Below are positions 23,098-29,942 of a stretch of DNA of 37,104 nucleotides, one piece after another (the stretch's first letter is position 1; each line of letters opens with the position of its first letter). The notes under the pieces were generated by a model, which was not told the DNA's origin, searched no databases, and saw only the letters and a program-made list of their open reading frames with translations. The stretch is from JBDSKH01 sp035495435. GTDB taxonomy: Bacteria > Actinomycetota > Actinomycetes > Actinomycetales > Microbacteriaceae. The DNA lies in assembly GCA_035495435.1 (NCBI GenBank), contig DATJFV010000064.1, positions 1 through 37,104 on the forward strand, written 5' to 3'. The position numbers and the translations under genes are program-made.

Positions 23098-24224
23098 CGG
23101 ATCTCCCTCTGCTTCTGGATCTGTCGTGCGTTGTAGATGACGATCGGCAGCACGAGGATGAACAGGACCACCGCGAATGCGGAGGACCGCCCGGCCTCGA
23201 ACTTCTGCAGCAGGGTCACCATCTCATTCGCGATGACGCCGGTATCGGGGTACGCGGTACCCATGGTGCGCACGATGTCGAACACCTTCAACGAGGCGAT
23301 CGAGATCGTCGTCAGGACGACGATCAGCGAGTTGCGGATGCCGGGAACGATGACGTTGGCGAAGCGCTGCCACCCGTTGGTGCCGTCCAGCGCGGCCGCC
23401 TCCAACTGCTCGGTGGGAACCCCCTTGATGGCTGCGGACAGCACCACCATGGCGAAACCGGTCTGCACCCAGATCAGCACGATCATCAGCAGGAAGCTGT
23501 TGAGCGGCACCTGCTGCAGGAAGTTCACCGGCGGCAAACCCAGACCGGTGAGGATGCCGTTCCACAGACCGATCTGGTCGCGGTCGGCCGGCCGGTAGTC
23601 GTACACGAAGCGCCAGATGACGGACGCGCCGACGAACGAGATCGCCATCGGCAGGAAGACGAGGATCTTGAAGAACCGCTCACCGCGCGACCGGTCGATG
23701 AACACCGCGTAGGCCAGGCCGATCGCGGTGGACAGCGCCGGCACCACGAGCACCCAGATGATCGTGTTGCGGATGACGACCCAGTTCTGCGGCTGCGTGA
23801 AGATCCAGACGTAGTTGTCGAATCCGATGAACGCCCCGCGGTTGCTGAGCAGAGACCCCCAGATCGTGGAGATCGTGGGATAGATGAGGCCGATGAGCAG
23901 AAGCGCGAACGCCGGCCCGAGGAAGGCGATGAGGGCGAACAGGAAGCCCTTGCCCTGCTTGCTGCGGTAGTCGAGCAGGAACAGCACCCCGCCGATCACG
24001 ACGGCGACGGCGATCGCCCACCACACCGACCCAAGGAGCAGGAAGACGATGGCGGGGATGGCGAGTGAGGCGATGAAACGGATGATCGTGTAGACCCGGC
24101 CGGGCCGCGGCGCGACCTCGATCAGCAGCACCAGGATGGCGGCGGCGGCGAGGAAGAGCAGCACGATCACGGGAACCTGGGCGAGCACGGGAAGCGTGCC
24201 GATCCAGGAGAGCAGATCCTTCAT
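23094..24224 (-). CDS. CUT1 sugar ABC transporter permease, MalF type, with extra N-terminal membrane segments
   Basis: 376 residues. The core six-helix permease starts at about residue 95 (FLFALIAFLGPAFALLLIGL) and contains the docking loop EAAALDGTNGWQRFANVIVP. In front of it are about three more hydrophobic segments (residues about 15-36, 46-63, 66-84), reminiscent of the extra helices of E. coli MalF. The start has GAAAGAG upstream. It follows the binding-protein gene after a 99-base gap with a strong hairpin. No ATPase gene is present, so the pair must use a shared ATPase encoded elsewhere, as known for MsiK in streptomycetes. Confidence 0.92.
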   Translation of the reverse strand: MKDLLSWIGTLPVLAQVPVIVLLFLAAAAILVLLIEVAPRPGRVYTIIRFIASLAIPAIVFLLLGSVWWAIAVAVVIGGVLFLLDYRSKQGKGFLFALIAFLGPAFALLLIGLIYPTISTIWGSLLSNRGAFIGFDNYVWIFTQPQNWVVIRNTIIWVLVVPALSTAIGLAYAVFIDRSRGERFFKILVFLPMAISFVGASVIWRFVYDYRPADRDQIGLWNGILTGLGLPPVNFLQQVPLNSFLLMIVLIWVQTGFAMVVLSAAIKGVPTEQLEAAALDGTNGWQRFANVIVPGIRNSLIVVLTTISIASLKVFDIVRTMGTAYPDTGVIANEMVTLLQKFEAGRSSAFAVVLFILVLPIVIYNARQIQKQREIR

Positions 24225-24275
24225 GCGAGTTCTCTTTCGTTGTCGGCGTTGACCACGTGAATCGACAGTAAAGGA

Positions 24276-24312
24276 CGGCGGGCCGCCCGGTCCATGACCG
24301 AGCGGCCCGCCG
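24276..24312 (-). terminator. Hairpin between sugar-binding protein and permease genes (attenuator-like)
   Basis: An 11-bp stem (24276-24286 with 24302-24312) continues, past one mismatch, into a 5-bp stem (24288-24292 with 24296-24300) with a 3-base loop. It starts 11 bases after the binding-protein stop codon. No long U-run. Same position in the operon as the hairpin at 2501-2533. Confidence 0.7.
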
Positions 24313-24323
24313 CGGTCAGCTCC

Positions 24324-25643
24324 TTAGGAGCTCGGCCAGCTGGCCTCGATGGAACTGAGCACGTCGTCGGTGCTCGTTCCGTTGATCCAGTCGACCATGC
24401 CGGTCCAGAACGTTCCCGCACCCACAGCACCCGGCATCAGGTCCGAGGCGTCGAAGCGGAAGGTCGTGTTCGGGTCCTGCAGGGTGGAGATCGCCTGCTC
24501 GAGGATGGCGCTCGACGCGTTCGACGGGTCGAGACCCTTGTTCGCGCTGATCACACCGCCGAGGCTGACGCGGCTGTTGGCCCAGTCGGCGCTCGAGAGG
24601 TACTCCTGCACCTTGATGGTGTCGGCGTCGTTCGAGAACGCTCCGACGATCTCGCCACCACCGGTGACGGCGTTGGCGCCGGCCTCTTCACCCGGGGTGA
24701 TGAAGGCCCAGATGTCGCCGTCCTCGGCGACCGTGCCGCCCGCGTCGGTGATGAAGCCCTCGTAGAACGAGGCCTGGTGATGCAGGATGCAGTCGCCGTC
24801 GACCAGCGCGGTGGCCGGGTCGCCGAACGGCGTGCTGTTGATCGTGGTGACATCCCCGAAGCCGGCGTTCACGTAGTCCGGGTTCAGCAGGATGCCGCCG
24901 ACGGCGTCGAACGCCTTCTTGATGGCGGGGTCGTTGAACGGGATCTCGTGCGCGACCCACTTGTCATAGGTCTCCGGCCCGGACTGGCGAAGGACCAGGT
25001 CCTCGATCCAGTCGGTGCCCGGCCAGCCGGTCGCGGCGTCGGAGCCGAAGCCCGCGCACCACGGGGTCTTGCCCGAGTCGGCGATCGTCTGGGTCAGCGT
25101 CATCAGCTCGTCCCAGGTCTGGGGGACCTGCCAGCCGTTGTCGGCGAACGTCTTCGGCGAATACCAGATGAAGCCCTTGACGCTCGCCATCAGCGGCGCG
25201 CCGTACAGGGTGCCGTCGACGGTGCCGTAAGCGGCCCAGTCCTTGCTCCAGCCGTCAGCCACGTTCTGCGCGACGCCGTCGGGCGCCGGCTGCATGTAGC
25301 CGCGCGAGGCGAGGTCACCGAGCAGACCGGGCTGCGGGAAGATCGCCAGGTCGGGCGGGTTGCCGCCCTGGGCCAGCGATCCGATCTGAGCCTCGAACTC
25401 CTTGGTCGACTCGTACTGGATGTCGATGTTGTTCTCCTGCTCCCAGTCCGCCCAGGACTTCTCGAGCAGTTCGGCCTCGGTGTCAGCGATGGTGCCGATG
25501 ATCGTCACGACGCCGTCGGCCTCGCCGACGTCGCCTGGGCCGTTGCCGCTTCCGCCGCTCGCCGAGCAGCCGGCGAGCACGACGCTCGTGGCTCCGACGA
25601 ACACCGCAGCGGTGAGCAAACGACGGTTCATACGTGAACGCAT
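24324..25643 (-). CDS. CUT1 sugar-binding lipoprotein (alpha-glucoside type, AglE-like)
   Basis: 439 residues from ATG 25643, chosen because GAGGAGG lies six bases upstream; the open frame goes five codons further. Signal peptide with lipobox VVLAGC near residue 25. The mature part is a family 1 extracellular solute-binding protein: YESTKEFEAQIGSLAQGGNP and PDLAIFPQPGLLGDLASRGY in the N-lobe, TVDGTLYGAPLMASVKGFIW then YSPKTF, and a C-terminal domain ending WTGMVDWINGTSTDDVL. The EFE and PDLAIFPQPG region recalls AglE alpha-glucoside receptors (from memory). First gene of the leftward operon, divergent from the LacI regulator and with operator-like sites at its promoter. Confidence 0.92.
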   Translation of the reverse strand: MRSRMNRRLLTAAVFVGATSVVLAGCSASGGSGNGPGDVGEADGVVTIIGTIADTEAELLEKSWADWEQENNIDIQYESTKEFEAQIGSLAQGGNPPDLAIFPQPGLLGDLASRGYMQPAPDGVAQNVADGWSKDWAAYGTVDGTLYGAPLMASVKGFIWYSPKTFADNGWQVPQTWDELMTLTQTIADSGKTPWCAGFGSDAATGWPGTDWIEDLVLRQSGPETYDKWVAHEIPFNDPAIKKAFDAVGGILLNPDYVNAGFGDVTTINSTPFGDPATALVDGDCILHHQASFYEGFITDAGGTVAEDGDIWAFITPGEEAGANAVTGGGEIVGAFSNDADTIKVQEYLSSADWANSRVSLGGVISANKGLDPSNASSAILEQAISTLQDPNTTFRFDASDLMPGAVGAGTFWTGMVDWINGTSTDDVLSSIEASWPSS

Positions 25644-25700
25644 GTGTTTCCTCCTCATTGAGGGTCGAGATGGTGTGGTGCAGGGTGTGGAAGCGGTCTC

Positions 25701-25712
25701 GCAACCGGTTCC
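25701..25712. promoter_or_regulatory. LacI operator-like site 1 (GCAA-CCGG-TTCC)
   Basis: GCAACCGGTTCC with central palindrome AACCGGTT, located at the predicted start point of the binding-protein transcript. Identical 12-mer recurs at 25790-25801. Confidence 0.6.
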
Positions 25713-25718
25713 AGATTC

Positions 25719-25748
25719 ACGCTAAAGGAAGCACCGCCGGTGTTGCAA
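25719..25748 (-). promoter_or_regulatory. Candidate promoter of the CUT1 operon
   Basis: Minus-strand -35-like TTGCAA (25743-25748) and -10 TAGCGT (25719-25724), 18 bases apart. It would start transcription near 25712 and leave a leader of about 70 bases. Operator sites 1 and 2 overlap its two ends. Confidence 0.5.
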
Positions 25749-25756
25749 GTGTTTCC
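25745..25756. promoter_or_regulatory. LacI operator-like site 2, degenerate (GCAA-GTGT-TTCC)
   Basis: Same GCAA-N4-TTCC frame as sites 1 and 3 but a changed centre. It lies 44 bases from site 1 and 45 from site 3 and overlaps the -35 region of the CUT1 promoter. Confidence 0.45.
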
Positions 25757-25783
25757 CCCTCGATCCGGCGGCATTCGGGCCGC

Positions 25784-25801
25784 TATGCTGCAACCGGTTC
25801 C
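25784..25801 (+). promoter_or_regulatory. LacI gene -10 (TATGCT) and operator-like site 3
   Basis: TATGCT at 25784-25789 is a good -10 hexamer for the LacI gene and is followed at once by GCAACCGGTTCC (25790-25801), identical to site 1. The site would cover the transcription start, implying self-repression. Confidence 0.55.
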
Positions 25802-25823
25802 ACAGAATGGGCTGGAGGATGCC

Positions 25824-26840
25824 GTGAGTTCCCTCGCCGAGGTCGCGCGCCGCGCAGGCGTGTCCAAGGCGACCGCGTCGCGCGCGCTGAGCGGAGCCGC
25901 CCACGTGTCGGCCGATGCCAAGGAACGCGTCGCAGCCGCCGCATCCGATCTCGGTTATGTGGTCTCGTCGACGGCCTCCAGTCTCGTGACCGGGCGCACC
26001 AAGAACGTCGGTGTGATCACCCCGTTCATCAACCGCTGGTTCTTCGCCGAGGTGCTCGAAGGCATCGAGGGAGCTCTCATCCGCGCCGGGTACGACCTGA
26101 CGCTTTTCCGCCTCCCCGCCGAGCCGGAACAGCGCAGCCGGCTGTTCCACTACTTCCTGGTGCGCAAGCGGGTGGACGCGATCGTGTGCGTGGGCGTTGC
26201 CCTCACGCCGAGCGAGGTGGAACTGATCCACACCCTGCGCCGGCCCGCAGTCGGAATCGGTGGGGCGATCCCCGGGATCACCACCATGAGCATCGACGAC
26301 GAGGGCGCGACCCGGCTCGCGACCCGCCACCTCATCAGCCTCGGCCACACCCACATCGTGCACATCGGCGGCGACCTGGCCGAGCAGATGGATTTCCATG
26401 TGCACGCCCGGCGGCTCACCGGGTTCCGGGCCGCCATGGCCGAGGCGGGACTTCCGGCGGGGGACGACTTCCGTACGGCGCCGTTCACCGTTCCGGGCGG
26501 GTACGAGGCGGCGCTGCAGCTGCTGGCCAATCCGGCGACCAGGCCCACAGCCATCGTCGCCGGGTGCGACGAGATCGCGATCGGCGCGATCACCGCTGCG
26601 CGTCAGCTCGGCATCCAGGTGCCCGCAGAGCTCTCGGTCGTTGGCGTCGACGATCACCCCTACGCCGACATGTTCGGCTTGACCACCGTGCGCCAGGTCC
26701 CGGGCGCGCAGGGTGAGCAGGCGGTCGATCTGGTGGTGCGCGCGATGAGCGAGCCCGAGGGTCAGACGCAGACGCGGGCGATCGACATCCCGATCGGACT
26801 GGTCGTCCGCGCCAGCACGACGGCGCCGCCAGGGCGCTGA
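25824..26840 (+). CDS. LacI-family transcriptional regulator
   Basis: 338 residues. N-terminal helix-turn-helix SLAEVARRAGVSKATASRAL (3-22) and hinge helix near 45-58, then a periplasmic-binding-like core with GVITPFINRWFFAEVLEGIE, SIDDEGATRLATRHLISLGH, HIGGDL, RLTGFRAAMAEAGLP, AGCDEIAIGAI and SVVGVDDHPYADMFGLTTV. GTG 25824 has GGAGG five bases upstream; the longer frame from 25740 runs through the operator sites and is unlikely. It is divergent from the CUT1 sugar operon, which it presumably represses until the sugar or a derivative binds. Confidence 0.94.
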   Translation: MSSLAEVARRAGVSKATASRALSGAAHVSADAKERVAAAASDLGYVVSSTASSLVTGRTKNVGVITPFINRWFFAEVLEGIEGALIRAGYDLTLFRLPAEPEQRSRLFHYFLVRKRVDAIVCVGVALTPSEVELIHTLRRPAVGIGGAIPGITTMSIDDEGATRLATRHLISLGHTHIVHIGGDLAEQMDFHVHARRLTGFRAAMAEAGLPAGDDFRTAPFTVPGGYEAALQLLANPATRPTAIVAGCDEIAIGAITAARQLGIQVPAELSVVGVDDHPYADMFGLTTVRQVPGAQGEQAVDLVVRAMSEPEGQTQTRAIDIPIGLVVRASTTAPPGR

Positions 26841-26854
26841 TAGCGTACCCACGA

Positions 26855-26868
26855 CCCCCGATCGGGGG
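26855..26868. terminator. Short GC palindrome after the LacI gene
   Basis: CCCCCGATCGGGGG, 14 bases past the stop codon, can fold into a 5-bp hairpin with a 4-base loop; weak flanking pairs CCCAC/GTGGG may extend it. No U-run. The rest of 26869-27044 shows no recognisable gene. Confidence 0.3.
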
Positions 26869-27044
26869 GCACCTGCAGTGGGACGTCAGCGGGTCGGCAG
26901 AAGGGTGGACACAACGGGGTACAGGCCCCTAACCTGATATTTGATCGGCACGGCACGCTGCACTGGGACGCGCGACGAGGCCGGTCCTACCCCAATAGCT
27001 CGAACAGACCGGTGCGCGGCAGCGCGCCCGGCGGAAAGATCCCA

Positions 27045-28691
27045 GTGGCCGCGTACCCCGACCTCGACGTGTTGCGTGTCTCCGTCGACGCGTTGGTCGA
27101 ACGCGGCGACATCCCGGCGGCCCAGCGGGCGATGCGCCCGGTCGTGCACGCCATCGCCCTGGAGGACGGACCGCGCTTTCGCGAGTTCGTGACCGGACTG
27201 CCACCGGATCTGTGGCACGGCGACCCCGTGATCACCTCCGCACTGGGGGTGAGTTACCGATCCGCCGGCTCCCCGCCCGGCGCGGCGGCGCTGGCCTACT
27301 TCCGATCGGCGGAAGCCGCCATCGCGGCCTCCCCCGAGCCCGTTCCCGCGTTCTGCCTCATCGCGGTGAAGGCGTGTCACGCAGGCGCCCTGCGCAGTCA
27401 GGGCCGGCTGGCGGATGCTGCGGAGATGATCGATGAGGCGGCCCGGCTTCTCGAGACCGAGGTCAAGGCACCGTCGTTTGTCGCCCACTCCGCTCGGGTC
27501 TCGCTGGAGACCGGCGTCATCGACTTGATGCTCGGCCGGATCGATGAGGCGCGCGAGCGACTGGAGTCCGCGCACGGCCTCGCCGCCCACCTCACCCGCG
27601 CCGAGCAGATCGAGGTGATGGGCTGCCTCGCGCTGGCCGCCTACGCCCAGGGCGACCTGGACGCCAGCGACCGGATGATCGCCGAAGTCGAGGCGGCATC
27701 CGCCCCCCGCGCCGTCATGCTGAGCGGTTTCGCGAGCGCCTATTACGCGGCACGCATCCTGGTGATGACCGACCGCTACCAACTCGCCGGCCTCTCGCGG
27801 GTCGTGGCCGACATGGTCACCGCCAGCGTGCACACCGAGTGGGAACCGTTCGCCGGGGTTGTCGGAGCGTACGCCAAGGGACTCGAGGGCCGGCCGATCG
27901 AGGCGCTCGACCTGCTGCACCGCGCCGCGCAGGGCTACCTCGGCTGGAAACCGGCCAGCATCGGCCGCGACATCGGCGAGCTGCTGCGCGCCGACCTGCT
28001 CAGCTCCATCGACCGGGGCGAGGAGGCGTTCGGCATCCTCTCCGTCCTCGATCCGCACCAGCGTCACGCGCTCTGCCCCGACCGGTTCATCGCACGGATC
28101 GCCCTTCAGCACGGCGACCTGCACGGCGCCGATCAGGCCCTCGCCGACTGCGAACTGCTCGGCGACGGGCATTCGGGGCGCACCCTGATCGACGTGCAGC
28201 TGCTTCGGGCAGCGATCGACCTGGAGCGAGGAAGACCCGCGCTGTCGGACATCGCGTTCGACCGGGCCCTGCACGCCATGGCACGCACCGGCGTGCGGTC
28301 GCCCCTGCGGCACGTCCCGCCCGGGATCCTCGCCCGGCTGACCGCACGCGCACTCACCCGGCCGCGGGACGACGAGGAGCGACGGATCCTCGACCGACTC
28401 GCCGAATCGACTGACGGGCACGACGGCGGCCCCGAGTCGCTCAGCGAGCGGGAGCGACTCGTCCTGGTCTACGTCCAGCGCGAACTGACGGTCGCGCAGA
28501 TCGCCGCGGAACTCTTCATCTCGCCCAACACCGTCAAAACCCACCTGCGGAGGCTGTACCGCAAGCTCGGCGTCGCCACCCGCGAGGAGGCGATCCGCAC
28601 CGCCCGCAGCCTCGGAATGCACCTGGACGCCTCGCCCGGGATCACCCGGCGATCACCCGCTGAATGGAGAACAGACCCCGACGAGCAGTGA
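27045..28691 (+). CDS. LuxR-type regulator with long helical-repeat N-terminus and no AAA ATPase domain
   Basis: 548 residues from GTG 27045; GTG 27012 is an alternative and neither has a strong ribosome-binding site. Residues to about 470 are almost wholly helical and look like TPR-type repeats (for example LAYFRSAEAAIAASPEPVPA, GRLADAAEMIDEAARLLETE, HGDLHGADQALADCELLGDG). The last 65 hold a LuxR helix-turn-helix: LSERERLVLVYVQRELTVAQ, then IAAELFISPNTVKTHLRRLY. This matches the C-terminal two thirds of MalT/LAL regulators; no Walker A was found. Ligand and targets unknown. Convergent with rplL. Confidence 0.85.
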   Translation: MAAYPDLDVLRVSVDALVERGDIPAAQRAMRPVVHAIALEDGPRFREFVTGLPPDLWHGDPVITSALGVSYRSAGSPPGAAALAYFRSAEAAIAASPEPVPAFCLIAVKACHAGALRSQGRLADAAEMIDEAARLLETEVKAPSFVAHSARVSLETGVIDLMLGRIDEARERLESAHGLAAHLTRAEQIEVMGCLALAAYAQGDLDASDRMIAEVEAASAPRAVMLSGFASAYYAARILVMTDRYQLAGLSRVVADMVTASVHTEWEPFAGVVGAYAKGLEGRPIEALDLLHRAAQGYLGWKPASIGRDIGELLRADLLSSIDRGEEAFGILSVLDPHQRHALCPDRFIARIALQHGDLHGADQALADCELLGDGHSGRTLIDVQLLRAAIDLERGRPALSDIAFDRALHAMARTGVRSPLRHVPPGILARLTARALTRPRDDEERRILDRLAESTDGHDGGPESLSERERLVLVYVQRELTVAQIAAELFISPNTVKTHLRRLYRKLGVATREEAIRTARSLGMHLDASPGITRRSPAEWRTDPDEQ

Positions 28692-28752
28692 TTTGATCGT
28701 GTCGTTGCCTGTGGGCCACCGTCCCTGATCCCGGTCGCCCCGGCACGACATC

Positions 28753-28793
28753 GGGCGGGTGCCCCGTCGGCTGGTTACCGACGGGCCCCGCCC
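28753..28793 (+). terminator. Hairpin after the LuxR gene
   Basis: Inner 8-bp stem CCCGTCGG/CCGACGGG (28763-28770 with 28778-28785) plus an outer 7-bp stem (28753-28759 with 28787-28793). Followed by ACCCTTG, with no true U-run. Likely ends the LuxR transcript. Confidence 0.5.
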
Positions 28794-28818
28794 ACCCTTG
28801 TGCCGCATCCCGCACATG

Positions 28819-28855
28819 CGGAAGGCGCCGCCCCCATGGGGGACGGCGCCTTCCG
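28819..28855 (-). terminator. Hairpin after rplL
   Basis: A 12-bp stem (28819-28830 with 28844-28855) continues, past one bulged base, into a C/G stem. It begins 17 bases beyond the rplL stop on the minus strand. It may serve both the rplJL and the convergent LuxR transcript. Confidence 0.65.
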
Positions 28856-28872
28856 GCTCAGGGTCTGAAGAG

Positions 28873-29262
28873 TTACTTCAGGACGACCGTCGCGCCGGCC
28901 TCTTCGAGGACAGCCTTGGCCTTGTCGGCGGTCTCCTTGTTCGCGCCCTCGAGCACGGTGGAGGGCGCGCCGTCAACGAGGGCCTTCGCCTCACCGAGAC
29001 CGAGGTTCGTGAGGGTGCGCACCTCCTTGATGACCTGGATCTTCTTGTCGCCGGCCGACTCGATGACGACGTCGAAGGAATCCTTCTCCTCGACCTCTTC
29101 GGCAGCGGCGCCACCGCCGGCAGCAGCCGGTGCGGCAACCGCGACCGGGGCGGCAGCGGTGACCTCGAAGGTCTCCTCGAACTTCTTCACGAACTCGCTG
29201 AGCTCGATGAGCGACAGCTCCTTGAACGCGTCGAGGAGCTGGTCAGTGGTGAGCTTTGCCAT
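28873..29262 (-). CDS. rplL: 50S ribosomal protein L7/L12
   Basis: 129 residues, standard length. The N-terminal dimerisation helices (MAKLTTDQLLDAFKELSLIE), an Ala/Gly-rich hinge (APAAAGGGAAAEE) and the globular factor-binding domain (KIQVIKEVRTLTNLGLGEAK, ending in TVVLK) are all present. It forms the ribosome stalk on L10 and recruits translation GTPases. AGGAGTC precedes the ATG. It follows rplJ by 30 bases. Confidence 0.99.
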   Translation of the reverse strand: MAKLTTDQLLDAFKELSLIELSEFVKKFEETFEVTAAAPVAVAAPAAAGGGAAAEEVEEKDSFDVVIESAGDKKIQVIKEVRTLTNLGLGEAKALVDGAPSTVLEGANKETADKAKAVLEEAGATVVLK

Positions 29263-29292
29263 CTCTGACTCCTATCTATGTGTGTGAACGGG

Positions 29293-29802
29293 TTAGGACT
29301 CTTGCTTCGCCCGCAGAGCGTCGATGGTACGAACGGCCTGCGAGAGCGGTGCGTTGAACATGTAGGCGGCTCCGAACAGCGAGGCCTTGAAGGCACCGGC
29401 CAGCTTCGCCAGCAGCACCTCCCGGGACTCGAGGTCGGCGAGCTTGCCTACCTCCGTCGCAGAGAGCGGGGCGCCATCGAAATAGCCGCCCTTCACCACG
29501 AGCAGAGGGTTCGCCTTGGAGAAGTCACGCAGCGCCTTCGCGACGGCGACGGTGTCGCCGTGCACGAACGCGATCGCGGACGGGCCGACGAGCTGGTCGT
29601 CGAAGGCGGTGATACCCGCCTCGTTCGCCGCGATCTTGGTGAGCGTGTTCTTCACCACGGCGTAGTTCGCGTGCTCGCTGATCGACTGCCGCAGCTGCTT
29701 GAGCTGCGCGACGGTGAGTCCGCGGTACTCGGTGAGCAGGACGGCGTTCGAGCTGCGGAACGAGTCCGTCAGTTCGGCGACGGTTGCTTCCTTGTTCGCC
29801 AT
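29293..29802 (-). CDS. rplJ: 50S ribosomal protein L10
   Basis: 169 residues. Starts MANKEATVAELTDSFRSSNA, with the conserved YRGLTVAQLKQLR and VVKNTLTKIA, GPSAIAF, and a C-terminal helix that binds L7/L12 dimers. It anchors the stalk to 23S rRNA and in many bacteria represses its own mRNA by binding its leader. GGAAGAG lies five bases before the ATG. The leader upstream contains a complete intrinsic terminator. Confidence 0.99.
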   Translation of the reverse strand: MANKEATVAELTDSFRSSNAVLLTEYRGLTVAQLKQLRQSISEHANYAVVKNTLTKIAANEAGITAFDDQLVGPSAIAFVHGDTVAVAKALRDFSKANPLLVVKGGYFDGAPLSATEVGKLADLESREVLLAKLAGAFKASLFGAAYMFNAPLSQAVRTIDALRAKQES

Positions 29803-29813
29803 GGGTTCTCTTC

Positions 29814-29866
29814 CTCTTGTGACCTATGAAAAAAGCTCCGCGCAGAATGCGCGGAGCTCACAAGAG
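29814..29866 (-). promoter_or_regulatory. rplJ leader: intrinsic terminator enclosed by a 9-bp long-range stem
   Basis: On the minus strand, a 9-bp GC stem (29849-29857 with 29835-29843, loop of five) is followed by six U residues (29829-29834), an excellent intrinsic terminator. Flanking it, 29858-29866 pairs perfectly with 29814-29822 (CTCTTGTGA/TCACAAGAG), and the inner end of that second arm touches the rplJ Shine-Dalgarno (29808-29814). The U-run ends only 26 bases before rplJ. It may be an L10-controlled attenuator, or the end of the upstream two-component transcript. Confidence 0.65.
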
Positions 29867-29942
29867 AGGAACTTCGAACACCTGCGCAGGTTTTTTACAT
29901 CTGCATTGCTGCAGAGACCGGCGGTCTAAGGCCTCCGACAGA

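Noticed and set aside
29881..29896. ACCTGCGCAGGT followed by six T on the plus strand as a terminator.
   Set aside because: The stem can have only about four pairs with a loop, and no plus-strand gene ends nearby.
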